Shown here piece after piece: positions 40,801 to 48,637 of a stretch of DNA of 64,000 nucleotides. The translations under genes and the position numbers were made by a program. Each line of letters opens with the position of its first letter. The stretch's first letter is position 1. The stretch is taken from positions 13,516-77,515 of the forward strand of contig NZ_BAAADA010000042.1 of the NCBI RefSeq assembly GCF_039522005.1. Direction: 5' to 3'. The DNA comes from Alkalibacterium indicireducens (lineage in GTDB: Bacteria > Bacillota > Bacilli > Lactobacillales > Carnobacteriaceae_A). The notes beneath the pieces were generated by a model. That model made no database searches. It saw only the letters and a list, made by a program, of their open reading frames with translations, and had not been told where the DNA came from.

Positions 40801-42204
40801 CGGATGACCCGGATCGATGAACTCCTGAAACTCTTCCACCACATTTCCTTTGTGCATTTTTACAGCCGCAAGTTCAATTATGCTGTCATAAATAGCTGAG
40901 AGCCCTGTAGTTTCAACGTCGAATACGACATAAGTCGATTCATTCAGGTTAAGGTGGCTTTCATTATAAGCCACCGGCACTCCGTCATCGACCAGATTTG
41001 CCTCCAGCCCGTAAATGACTTTTATATTATTTTTCTGACCGGCAGCATGGGCTTCTGGGAATGACTGACCACCTCCATGGTCCGTAATCGCAATGGCTTC
41101 ATGTCCCCACTTGGCCGCCTGTTCGATCAGTGCAGTCGCCCCGGAAATCGCGTCCATTTGACTCATATTTGTGTGGGCATGCAGCTCAATGCGCTTGCTT
41201 TCCCCTTCGAACGTATCTTCTCTTTCAGCATGGAAGGTCTGAATAATATCCTGTACGTTCATCACAAGATCCCTCATGAATGTGTCTTCCTGAATGCTCC
41301 CTCTGACCTTTACCCAGATACCGGGTTTGATTGCATCAAAAAGAGCTTCGTCTGATTCATTGTTTGAGAACCGTTTACAGGTAAAAGATGAAGAATAATC
41401 GGTAATCTTCATCAGAAGCAGTTTTCTTCCGGATCTCAGTTCTCTGACTTCAGAGTCGAATACATATCCTTCAAGCGTGATGCGTCGCTCTTCTTCAACA
41501 ACTTCGATCATTTGCTTGACTTCTTCGTTAGCTGGGATAGCCCGTCCCAGTTTGATCGGGCCACTATGACTGTCTTCTCTGGACTGCTCTTTTTTCTTTT
41601 CGGCAGTTTCGATCATTTTCGTATACTCCTGAGCCATCAGCTGGTCATTTTCTTCTTTTTTAAGTTTGAATTCATTGACCTTATCCTGACTAGCCTGAGC
41701 ATCTACTAAAGCCCTGACTGAAAAGGTTTCAGGAAATCCCAGTTTGTGATAGGCCTTGCTGATCTGAGGCAGGAAATCTTTGTCGTATTTGTCGAAAACA
41801 AGCTCCTGGTCAATTATGAACAGCCATTTTTTATCTTTAAAAACAGGAAAACGTTCTGAAAAAACCTGGTTGCAAATTGGTGAATCCACTCCACTTTGCT
41901 TGCACGCTTCATTCCAGTAATCTCTCACTTTTTCCACAGTGATAGTTGGCTCGCTAGTCCGGACAGTCAGGTTCACTTCACAAATCGCCTTGAACGATTC
42001 TCGGATGGCGTGACTGATGGTCAGATAGAGACGGTAAGGCAGAATGTTCGGAAATGTCAGAACAAGGTCCCATTTCTTCTCTCGTTTATAGACGGTGACT
42101 GATTCAACTTCACCCTTATGTATCCATTCTTTATCTTCATCACTTAATTCGACTTTTGTCTGTTTAAGAAGTGTCTGAAACAGTTCAGTTTTATTTAAAC
42201 TCAA
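37873..42204 (-). CDS. polC: DNA polymerase III PolC-type alpha subunit
   Basis: 1443 residues, full length. The start is TTG 42204 with AAGGA six bases upstream. Order: N-terminal domain, OB domain (ITLEGYVFDSEVRELRSGRKLLLMKITDYSSSFTCKRF), PHP domain (ELHAHTNMSQMDAI) that is split by the 3'-5' proofreading exonuclease (VVFDVETTGLSAIYDSIIELAAVK), a zinc finger (CNSCQYSEFF and CPNCQADLYRDG), the palm with PDIDLNFSGEYQ, then fingers and a helix-hairpin-helix region. The replicative polymerase of low-G+C Gram-positives. A terminator lies just upstream, so it has its own promoter. Confidence 0.99.
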   Translation of the reverse strand: MSLNKTELFQTLLKQTKVELSDEDKEWIHKGEVESVTVYKREKKWDLVLTFPNILPYRLYLTISHAIRESFKAICEVNLTVRTSEPTITVEKVRDYWNEACKQSGVDSPICNQVFSERFPVFKDKKWLFIIDQELVFDKYDKDFLPQISKAYHKLGFPETFSVRALVDAQASQDKVNEFKLKKEENDQLMAQEYTKMIETAEKKKEQSREDSHSGPIKLGRAIPANEEVKQMIEVVEEERRITLEGYVFDSEVRELRSGRKLLLMKITDYSSSFTCKRFSNNESDEALFDAIKPGIWVKVRGSIQEDTFMRDLVMNVQDIIQTFHAEREDTFEGESKRIELHAHTNMSQMDAISGATALIEQAAKWGHEAIAITDHGGGQSFPEAHAAGQKNNIKVIYGLEANLVDDGVPVAYNESHLNLNESTYVVFDVETTGLSAIYDSIIELAAVKMHKGNVVEEFQEFIDPGHPLSETTVQLTGITDDMVRGSKTEKDVLERFRAFSEDTILVAHNASFDMGFLNTAYKKHKMDVSTLPVIDTLEFSRFINPTFKSHRLNTLAKRFKVNLEQHHRAIYDSQTTGNLLWIFVKKAQEEHNIHYHDELNQFMGEGDAYKRSRPSHVTLWASSQSGLKNLFKLISTSLVDYFYRVPRLPRSVLEKHREGIIVGSGCSKGEVFEAMMQKGYEEARRVAEFYDYLEIMPKEVYSDLIQRELVRSDADLEDILTNMIKLGEELDKPVIATGNVHYIHPEDAVYRDILMETQSSVASSPGNNPAVHFRTTNEMMDAFRFLGEDKAREVVIENPQLLNRQIEDGITPVKKDLFTPKMEGAEEEIRQMSYDKAHSLYGDPLPEIIEARLEKELDSIIGNGFSVIYLISQKLVHKSIEDGYLVGSRGSVGSSFVATMTGITEVNPMPPHYRCNSCQYSEFFTEGEVGSGFDLPEKACPNCQADLYRDGQDIPFETFLGFKGDKVPDIDLNFSGEYQATAHHYTKELFGEEYVYRAGTIGTIADRTAFGFVKGFERDHQLHYRSAEIDRLSKGLTGVKRTTGQHPGGIIVIPDYMDVYDFSPVQYPADDQESKWKTTHFDFHSIHDNVLKLDILGHDDPTMIRKLQDLSGIDPLDIPVNDPGVMKLFSGTEVLGVTEEQIFSKTGTLGVPEFGTRFVRQMLEQTNPTTFAELLQISGLSHGTDVWLGNAEELIRLHNIPLAEVIGCRDDIMVYLQHQGLEDDIAFKIMEHVRKGRGIPDEWQAVMREEDVPEWYIDSCLKIKYMFPKAHAAAYVLMALRVAYFKVHYPLYYYAAYFSIRASDFDLEAMCQGKDGIKSRMKEITDKGMDASTKEKNLLTVLELANEMVERGFEFKMVDLDKSHATDFIIEDNALIAPFRAVPSLGASVAGAIVEAREDEPFLSKEDLSRRGKVSKTVMEYLETNQALKGLPDENQLSLFDI

Positions 42205-42249
42205 AGTAAATCCTTCTTTCTCCTGTCACTTTCCTACGATTATAGAACA

Positions 42250-42280
42250 GAAAACTGAGACAGTAAATGCCTCAGTTTTC
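42250..42280 (-). terminator. Terminator between proS and polC
   Basis: GAAAACTGAG (42271-42280 on the minus strand) pairs with CTCAGTTTTC (42250-42259), 11-base loop; a short T-rich run follows. Confidence 0.7.
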
Positions 42281-42295
42281 ATTTTAATCATTTAA

Positions 42296-44008
42296 TTAGT
42301 TCTGATTGTTCATCAGAATATCGATGGTCTGCAGCACTTCATCTAGTCTGGCTTCGACCATTTCACCAGTCTTGCGGATGTTTATTTCTACTATACCTTC
42401 AGCTGCTTTTTTACCAACAGTCAGCTGTACCGGAATACCGATCAGTTCTGCATCTGTGAATTTAACACCAGGACGCTCTTTACGGTCGTCCAGAAGAACT
42501 TTATAGCCTTTAGACTTGAAATCATCATAAAGGCGGAAAGCCAGTTCTTTCTGCTCGTCATTTTTCACTTGGACAGGGATAATATGCAGATCGAACGGGG
42601 CAACAGCGGCTGGCCACACCAGTCCTTTATCATCGGCATACTGTTCAGCAATAGCTGAAAGCAGTCGGCTGACTCCGATACCGTAGCTTCCCATAATAAC
42701 TGGCGTCTGTCTGCCATTACTGTCCAGAACGGTAGCATTCATAGCGTCGCTGTAACGTGTTCCCAGCTTAAAGATGTGCCCGATTTCAATTCCCTTGGTA
42801 AATTTCAGGCTGCCTTTCCCGTCAGGAGAAGGGTCGCCTTCCTTAACTGTACGGATATCGGCAAATGTTTCAACCGAAAAGTCTCGCCCTGGATTGACAT
42901 TGGTTAGGTGAATTCCTTCTTTATTCGCTCCAGTTACGCCATTGACCACATCCTGAACATGCAGGTCTGCGATAATTCGGACTTCATCAGAGAGGTTGAC
43001 CGGTCCAACGTATCCTGGTACTGTCTTGAAGATAGACTTGATCTGGTCATCCTCTGCAGGCACGACCTCTTCAGCTCCGATAGCGTTTCTAAGCTTGATA
43101 ACGTTAACCTCCTGATCGCCTCTAACGATTGCAAGAACAGGCGTCTCATTATCTGCCATGTAGAGCACACTTTTGAGAAGCTGAGCTTTAGGTAAATCAA
43201 GGAACTCAGAAAGCTCCTGAATCGTTGTCGTATCGGGCGTGTCCACTTCTTTCATTTCAAGCAGAACATCTGTATTAGGTGACTGCTTGTATGCACTTGA
43301 CGCCATTTCCAGGTTGGCTGCGTAGTCACTGCCGTCGGAATACACAACGGTATCTTCACCAGCATCTGCCAGAGCCATAAATTCTACGGAGTCTTTTCCT
43401 CCCATGGCCCCTGCATCACCGATGATCGAGCGGAAATTCAGCCCGAGCCTTTCGAATGCTTTTGTATAGGCCTGGGCAATCTGATCATAAGCTTCATCCA
43501 GACTTTCATAATTATCGTGGAATGTGTAGCCATCTTTCATGATAAATTCTCTTCCGCGCATCAAACCGAATCGGGGACGCTTTTCATCTCTATATTTAGT
43601 CTGGAACTGATAGAGGTGAAGCGGAAGCTTCTTGTAAGATTTGATTTCTTCACTGATCAGTTTGGCAAATGTTTCTTCATGAGTCGGTCCAAGAATAAAA
43701 TCACGCTCGTGACGATCTTTAAGCTTGATCAGATCTTCCCCGTATGTTTCATACCGTCCGGATTCCTTCCATAAATCTGCAGGAAGCAGTGCCGGAAGAA
43801 GCATTTCTGAACCCTCAATCGCATCCAGTTCTTCACGTATAATTGCTTTGAGGTTTTCGATGACGCGGTATGCCAGTGGTAGATAGCTGTATACCCCTGA
43901 AGATACCTGTCTGATGTATCCTGCTCTCAAAAGCAGCTGATGACTAATCACTTCAGCATCATTTGGAACTTCTCTTAATGTAGGTGCAAATAATTTTGAC
44001 TGTTTCAT
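42296..44008 (-). CDS. proS: Prolyl-tRNA synthetase
   Basis: 570 residues, bacterial type. Class II motif 1-2 (SGVYSYLPLAYRVIENL; TKYRDEKRPRFGLMRGREFIMKDGYTFH), the editing INS domain (about 225-400), motif 3 GSYGIGVSRLLSAIAEQY, and a C-terminal anticodon-binding domain. AAAGGAGACAG precedes the ATG. No T-box is seen before it; it follows rseP by 24 bases in the uppS-cdsA-rseP-proS operon. Confidence 0.98.
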   Translation of the reverse strand: MKQSKLFAPTLREVPNDAEVISHQLLLRAGYIRQVSSGVYSYLPLAYRVIENLKAIIREELDAIEGSEMLLPALLPADLWKESGRYETYGEDLIKLKDRHERDFILGPTHEETFAKLISEEIKSYKKLPLHLYQFQTKYRDEKRPRFGLMRGREFIMKDGYTFHDNYESLDEAYDQIAQAYTKAFERLGLNFRSIIGDAGAMGGKDSVEFMALADAGEDTVVYSDGSDYAANLEMASSAYKQSPNTDVLLEMKEVDTPDTTTIQELSEFLDLPKAQLLKSVLYMADNETPVLAIVRGDQEVNVIKLRNAIGAEEVVPAEDDQIKSIFKTVPGYVGPVNLSDEVRIIADLHVQDVVNGVTGANKEGIHLTNVNPGRDFSVETFADIRTVKEGDPSPDGKGSLKFTKGIEIGHIFKLGTRYSDAMNATVLDSNGRQTPVIMGSYGIGVSRLLSAIAEQYADDKGLVWPAAVAPFDLHIIPVQVKNDEQKELAFRLYDDFKSKGYKVLLDDRKERPGVKFTDAELIGIPVQLTVGKKAAEGIVEINIRKTGEMVEARLDEVLQTIDILMNNQN

Positions 44009-44032
44009 ATAAACGACTGTCTCCTTTAGTGG

Positions 44033-45301
44033 TTAATTTAAAAAGAATGTCTGAATATCATTCCATGTAACTAGTAACATGAGGATTAGAAGGAACAGGA
44101 CACCGACAAGTGTAATATACCCTTCCTTTTCCTGACTCAATGGTTTCTTGCGTACCCCTTCAATGAGGTTGAGCAGCAGTTTCCCTCCGTCAAGCGCGGG
44201 GATGGGAAGCAAGTTCATGATGCCGAGATTCACACTTAAAATACCGATCCACCTGATGAGTCCGAATATTCCCGCTTGAACAACTACTTCAGTTGTTGCA
44301 TAAATTGCAACAGGTCCACCAAGCTGATCAACACTGAAACCACCGGTAAAGAATGATCCAAGTAAGGTAACTATTTGAGTAATGATATACCATGTTTCTG
44401 TGAATCCGAAGGTCAATCTGGCAGTCAGACTGTCGTCTACAAATGTCTCGATGCCAATTCGCCCCACTACTTCATTGCCTGAATCATAACTGTATGGCGT
44501 GATCGTCTGCTGGACACTTTCTCCATCGGCTGTTTCGATGTCGAAAGTCATAGCTTCTTCTGGACTGTCCTGAATGATCAGAACCATTTCATTCCATGAT
44601 CCGACTTCTTCGTCATCAATTGAAAGAACACGGTCTCCTTCTTCAAGACCAGCTTCAGCTGCAGGAGAGCCTTCTTCAACTGCTCCGATAAGAGGCTCCT
44701 GAGAAGGAACTCCCCCCTGCAAGAAAGCAAGGGCTGTAAATGCAATGATTGCCAGTATGAAATTATTCATCGGACCGGCAAAGTTGGTCATCATACGGTT
44801 GCCAAGTGACGCACTCTGGAACTGACGATCTTTCGGAGCAATCTGAAGCAATGTTCCGTCTTTTTCTACTAAAAGAGCGTCACGATTGACTTCATACCTT
44901 TTAACTTCAGTATCAAATCCGACACGTCCGGCTATGAACAAATCTTCATCAAAATTGAAATCAGACACTTCCAAAGGTACAGTATCCAGCGACGCGTCTT
45001 TAGACTGTAGATCGATTTTTTCGACCTTATCCTGATCATCCAAGGATAAACTGACGGTCATGCCGGGTCGTATGTCAGCTTCCTCTTCATATCCTGCCAT
45101 CCTGACATATCCGCCAACAGGAAGAAGCCTGATGGTATAGGTTGTTTCCCCTTTGCGATGATGAAAGATTTTCGGTCCAAATCCGATAGCAAATTCTCTT
45201 ACTAGAATGCCTGCTCGTTTTGCAAAATAAAAATGACCAAATTCGTGAATAATGACAATAATCCCAAATACAAGGGCAAACGCAAGAATAGTCTGAATCA
45301 T
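44033..45301 (-). CDS. rseP: RIP metalloprotease RseP
   Basis: 422 residues, site-2 protease. Zinc-binding HEFGH at about 19-23 within the first membrane helix, a PDZ domain (about 190-280, EGSPAAEAGLEEGDRVLSIDDEEV), the second metal ligand in LGIMNLLPIPALDGGKLL (about 360-378), and a last membrane segment. It cuts membrane-embedded anti-sigma factors and signal-peptide remnants. AGAAGGAGACC precedes the ATG. Confidence 0.96.
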   Translation of the reverse strand: MIQTILAFALVFGIIVIIHEFGHFYFAKRAGILVREFAIGFGPKIFHHRKGETTYTIRLLPVGGYVRMAGYEEEADIRPGMTVSLSLDDQDKVEKIDLQSKDASLDTVPLEVSDFNFDEDLFIAGRVGFDTEVKRYEVNRDALLVEKDGTLLQIAPKDRQFQSASLGNRMMTNFAGPMNNFILAIIAFTALAFLQGGVPSQEPLIGAVEEGSPAAEAGLEEGDRVLSIDDEEVGSWNEMVLIIQDSPEEAMTFDIETADGESVQQTITPYSYDSGNEVVGRIGIETFVDDSLTARLTFGFTETWYIITQIVTLLGSFFTGGFSVDQLGGPVAIYATTEVVVQAGIFGLIRWIGILSVNLGIMNLLPIPALDGGKLLLNLIEGVRKKPLSQEKEGYITLVGVLFLLILMLLVTWNDIQTFFLN

Positions 45302-45316
45302 AAAGGTCTCCTTCTT

Positions 45317-46099
45317 CTATCGTAATAATCTGATGACAAATAACACATTAAGTACTAAAAGCAGGCTGTCGATCCGGTCCAGTATCCCACCATGTCCTGG
45401 GAGTATCTTTCCTGAGTCCTTGACACCGTACTCTCTCTTTATCTTTGACTCAACCAGATCTCCTAACTGCCCTACTACTGAGAGCACCATCATAAAGAGA
45501 ATAGAAAGGATGTAAGAGTCCGCTATCGGAAAATAAATAAGATAGATAGCGCTGACTATGGCAGAAGCAATCGTTCCACCGGCTGATCCTTCAATTGTTT
45601 TATTTGGAGATATACTAGGCGCCAATTTTGTTTTTCCAATTTTTCCACCAATGAGATAAGCTCCAGTATCAGTTGCCCAGATTACTAGTAATACAAGCAG
45701 GACAAAGGTCAGACTATACTGTCTTAACGATACTAACGAAGCAGTACCGACTCCTATATAAACCGTCATCAATAACACAGAACCGATCTGCCTGATTTTT
45801 AAATCAGGATTCCATACAGAATATACCAGCAGTATCAAGCCTTGCAATATGATGACAGGCGTAAGGATATCACCTGAAAAAAGCTCGTTCACTCTCGGAC
45901 TGAGAGCCATACTCAATACAATAAGACCCGACAGAATGGCTGGAAAGGAGCGAATGCTCATCTTTTCCATCTGAACAAACTCCATCAGTGCAAAAAGCGC
46001 AACTAATCCCACCAGCAACTCTAAGGGCCATGACCCAAATATAAACAATGGTATGAGTAATACTAGTGCAATAAGTGCAGTTAATATACGTTTAGACAT
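45317..46099 (-). CDS. cdsA: Phosphatidate cytidylyltransferase
   Basis: 260 residues from ATG 46099 (GAGG six bases upstream; ATG 46105 is too close). About eight membrane segments and the C-terminal signature SNKTIEGSAGG...KIKREYGVKDSGKILPGHGGILDRIDS. Makes CDP-diacylglycerol for phospholipid synthesis. It lies 15-20 bases from its neighbours uppS and rseP. Confidence 0.97.
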   Translation of the reverse strand: MSKRILTALIALVLLIPLFIFGSWPLELLVGLVALFALMEFVQMEKMSIRSFPAILSGLIVLSMALSPRVNELFSGDILTPVIILQGLILLVYSVWNPDLKIRQIGSVLLMTVYIGVGTASLVSLRQYSLTFVLLVLLVIWATDTGAYLIGGKIGKTKLAPSISPNKTIEGSAGGTIASAIVSAIYLIYFPIADSYILSILFMMVLSVVGQLGDLVESKIKREYGVKDSGKILPGHGGILDRIDSLLLVLNVLFVIRLLR

Positions 46100-46124
46100 C
46101 TTCATCCTCAGCTTTCATAGTAGT

Positions 46125-46874
46125 TTAGACAGCCCCGTATCTCCGCTGTCTGTTTATATAGCTCAAAAGGGCCTCGTCCAGTACATCACCGGTGAAATCA
46201 GGCCAGAGAAGATCTGAAAAATAAAATTCACTGTACGCATTCTGCCAGAGAAGAAAATTGCTTAACCTCTGTTCTCCGCTGCTTCTGATCAGAAGGTCCA
46301 CATCCTGATAAGGTGCAATTGACTGCGTAAGCAGATGATGCTCGATCACTTCCTCATTTATTTCACTAATACTAATTTCGCCATTTAAAACCCGTTCACA
46401 TAATGACTGAGTCGCTCTGACAATTTCTGCACGACTGCCGTAATTGAATGCGAAATTCAGAATCATTCCATCATTATCTTTCGTCTGATCCATTGCTTTC
46501 TGAATCGCTTTTCTTGTTGAGGAAGGAACTTTTTCTTCGAAACCGATCATGTTGACTCTCACATTCTTTTCCTGCAGTTCCGGTACGAACCGATCAAAAA
46601 AACGAATCGGCAGCTGCATAAGAAAATGAACTTCCTGGGGAGGACGTTTCCAGTTCTCGGTTGAGAACGCATAAAGTGTGAGCACTTTGATTCCACGTTC
46701 ACTGGCTCTGATAGTCACTCGTCTGACTGCTTCCATGCCTTCCTGGTGCCCAAATTTCCGCGCTTTCCCTTGTCGTTCTGCCCATCGTCCATTTCCGTCC
46801 ATGATCATGGCGACGTGTGCAGGTGCATTTGTTTCTTCATTTTCAACCATATTTATTGGTGCCTGATGCACCAT
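46125..46874 (-). CDS. uppS: Isoprenyl (undecaprenyl) diphosphate synthase
   Basis: 249 residues; ATG 46874 is only two bases after AGGAGG, so the GTG one codon later may be used. Visible: catalytic Asp in MIMDGNGRWA (about 26), GHQEGMEAVRR, LTLYAFSTENWKRP, LNFAFNYGSRAEI, DVDLLIRSSGEQRLSNFLLWQNAYSEFYF. Makes the C55 lipid carrier for cell-wall synthesis. First gene of the uppS-cdsA-rseP-proS run. Confidence 0.97.
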   Translation of the reverse strand: MVHQAPINMVENEETNAPAHVAMIMDGNGRWAERQGKARKFGHQEGMEAVRRVTIRASERGIKVLTLYAFSTENWKRPPQEVHFLMQLPIRFFDRFVPELQEKNVRVNMIGFEEKVPSSTRKAIQKAMDQTKDNDGMILNFAFNYGSRAEIVRATQSLCERVLNGEISISEINEEVIEHHLLTQSIAPYQDVDLLIRSSGEQRLSNFLLWQNAYSEFYFSDLLWPDFTGDVLDEALLSYINRQRRYGAV

Positions 46875-46977
46875 ACCCTCCTAGAAATAAATATACATCT
46901 CTTCTATTGTAGTAAAAATCTATTTAAATTGCTACAGAAATTCAGAAGGTGTTTATGAATATTTTAAAATGTTCTGT

Positions 46978-47006
46978 TTTCTGTATTTATGGAGATTTGC
47001 TATACT
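46978..47006 (+). promoter_or_regulatory. Candidate promoter of the 29-residue peptide gene
   Basis: Good -10 TATACT (47001-47006) with a poor -35 (TTTCTG, 46978-46983) at 17 bases; about 50 bases before the peptide ATG. Confidence 0.5.
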
Positions 47007-47057
47007 ATAAGTAAGCTAACAGAAAAGTGTTAATTTAATATTAAGGAGGACCTGCAT

Positions 47058-47147
47058 ATGAGACGCTTAAGAAAGTACATTATCAGCATAGTCGTTACTT
47101 CAGTTGTTACTAAATTAGTGAACAAATACATTATCAGTAAACTATAA
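47058..47147 (+). CDS. Small basic hydrophobic peptide, 29 residues, unknown
   Basis: ATG 47058 is eight bases after a perfect AAGGAGG, the stop is TAA 47145-47147. The peptide begins MRRLRKYIISIVVTSVV and ends KLVNKYIISKL: a basic N-terminus, a beta-branched hydrophobic core, Lys at the end, and the motif KYIIS twice. No acidic residue. A promoter-like -10 lies upstream and a strong hairpin follows, so it has the layout of a complete one-gene transcription unit. I recognise no family; membrane-active or toxin-like peptides have this composition. It lies alone on the plus strand between uppS and frr. Confidence 0.6.
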   Translation: MRRLRKYIISIVVTSVVTKLVNKYIISKL

Positions 47148-47150
47148 AGC

Positions 47151-47228
47151 AAAAGGAGAGTCAGCTCTGCTCTTTAAGGATGATGTGATACATTCCTTAA
47201 AAGTGCTTCAGCTACTCTCCTTTTTTTA
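47151..47228. terminator. Bidirectional terminator between the small peptide gene and frr
   Basis: AAAGGAGAGT (47151-47161 region) pairs with ACTCTCCTTTTTTT (47213-47227); inside, TCTTTAAGGA pairs with TCCTTAAAAG. Poly-T on the plus strand and poly-A on the left suit both directions. Confidence 0.8.
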
Positions 47229-47783
47229 TCCTTCTAAAATTTCCTTTTCTTTTTCTGCAGATAGCTTGTCGATAGCTTTGACACTGTCATCTGTCAGCTT
47301 TTGAACTTCCTCTTCATAGTGATGAAGGTCATCTTTAGTCAGTTCTCCATCTTTTTCTGCTTTCTTCAATGAATCGATTGCATCACGGCGAATGTTCCTT
47401 ACAGCAATTTTCGCATTTTCAGCTTCTTTGCCTACCTGCTTTGCTATATCTTTTCTTCTTTCTTCCGTAAGTGCCGGTACGACAAGTCGAATGACGTTCC
47501 CGTCATTTGCCGGCGGAATTCCGATATCAGACTGATTCAGTGCTTTTTCAATGTCACCGAGTGCATTTTTATCGTATGGGGTGATAAGAAGAACGCGTGC
47601 TTCAGGTACTGAAATCTGCGCTATCTGGTTCAAAGGCGTAGGTACACCATAATACTCGATGTTGATGCGATTCAGCAGACTCGGGTTAGCACGTCCTGCA
47701 CGGATGCTTCCAAGTTCCCTTACATAGGCCTGCTCCGCTTTTTTCATTCTTCCCTGTGTGTCTTTTAAGATTGCTTCAGTCAC
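47226..47783 (-). CDS. frr: Ribosome recycling factor
   Basis: 185 residues, full length. Three-helix bundle plus small domain: RAGRANPSLLNRINIEYYGVPTPLNQIAQISVPEARVLLITPYDK, PPANDGNVIRLVVPALTEERRKDIAKQVGKEAE. Splits post-termination ribosomes with EF-G. GTG start overlapping the pyrH stop by four bases, with AAGGAGG in the pyrH end: tight translational coupling. Confidence 0.98.
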   Translation of the reverse strand: MTEAILKDTQGRMKKAEQAYVRELGSIRAGRANPSLLNRINIEYYGVPTPLNQIAQISVPEARVLLITPYDKNALGDIEKALNQSDIGIPPANDGNVIRLVVPALTEERRKDIAKQVGKEAENAKIAVRNIRRDAIDSLKKAEKDGELTKDDLHHYEEEVQKLTDDSVKAIDKLSAEKEKEILEG

Positions 47784-48508
47784 TGTTTTTTCCTCCTTAC
47801 AGTTGTCCCAATCGTGTCTCCTAGGGCTACACGTTTAATGTTACCTTTTTTATTCAGATTAAATACGACTAATGGAATATCGTTGTCCATACTTAAAGAG
47901 GACGCTGTGGTATCCATTACCTGAAGTGATTTATTTATGATATCCAGATAAGTCAGTTCTTCGAACTTAACGGCATTGGCATCAATATTCGGATCAGCCG
48001 AATAAACCCCGTCGACATTGTTCTTGGCCATCATAATGACATCAGCCTGCATTTCTGCGGCTCGAAGCGCTGCAGTTGTATCTGTTGAGAAGTACGGGCT
48101 GCCAGTACCTCCGGCGAAAATGACGACACGGCCTTTTTCAAGGTGACGCATAGCTTTTCTGCGAATATATGGTTCAGCAACCTGACGCATTTCAATAGAC
48201 GTCTGAACACGAGTCGGTACACCGGCATTTTCAAGTGAATCCTGTAGGGCCAGAGCATTCATGATCGTAGCAATCATCCCCATATAATCTGCCTGTGAGC
48301 GCTCCATACCCATTTCAGCTCCAACATGACCACGCCAGATATTCCCGCCGCCTACTACGATGGCGATTTCGACGCCAAGTTCATGTACATCTTTAATTTC
48401 CTGACAGATTTCATGTATAGTTGGCGGCTCTATGCCGAATCCAGCATCTCCAGCAAGAGCTTCTCCACTTAATTTCAGTACGATTCGCTTGTACTTCGGT
48501 TCATCCAT
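47780..48508 (-). CDS. pyrH: UMP kinase
   Basis: 242 residues from ATG 48508 (GGAGGG nine bases upstream; the frame is open eight codons more). Bacterial amino-acid-kinase-fold enzyme: YKRIVLKLSGEALAG, AIVVGGGNIWRG, ADYMGMIATIMNALAL, VVIFAGGTGSPYFSTDTTAALRA, VDGVYSADP. Phosphorylates UMP to UDP. Usually follows tsf directly; here a flavoprotein gene stands between. Confidence 0.98.
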   Translation of the reverse strand: MDEPKYKRIVLKLSGEALAGDAGFGIEPPTIHEICQEIKDVHELGVEIAIVVGGGNIWRGHVGAEMGMERSQADYMGMIATIMNALALQDSLENAGVPTRVQTSIEMRQVAEPYIRRKAMRHLEKGRVVIFAGGTGSPYFSTDTTAALRAAEMQADVIMMAKNNVDGVYSADPNIDANAVKFEELTYLDIINKSLQVMDTTASSLSMDNDIPLVVFNLNKKGNIKRVALGDTIGTTVRRKKQ

Positions 48509-48637
48509 ATAATCGTTCCCTCCATAATTCATACATTTTTATTCTACCACATAACAAGTGCAAGGTCATTAAAAATTGACAGTTATTCCGTGCAGCTATG
48601 CGACGTTTTAAAATAATTAGCGTTCTATTTTGTTAAA

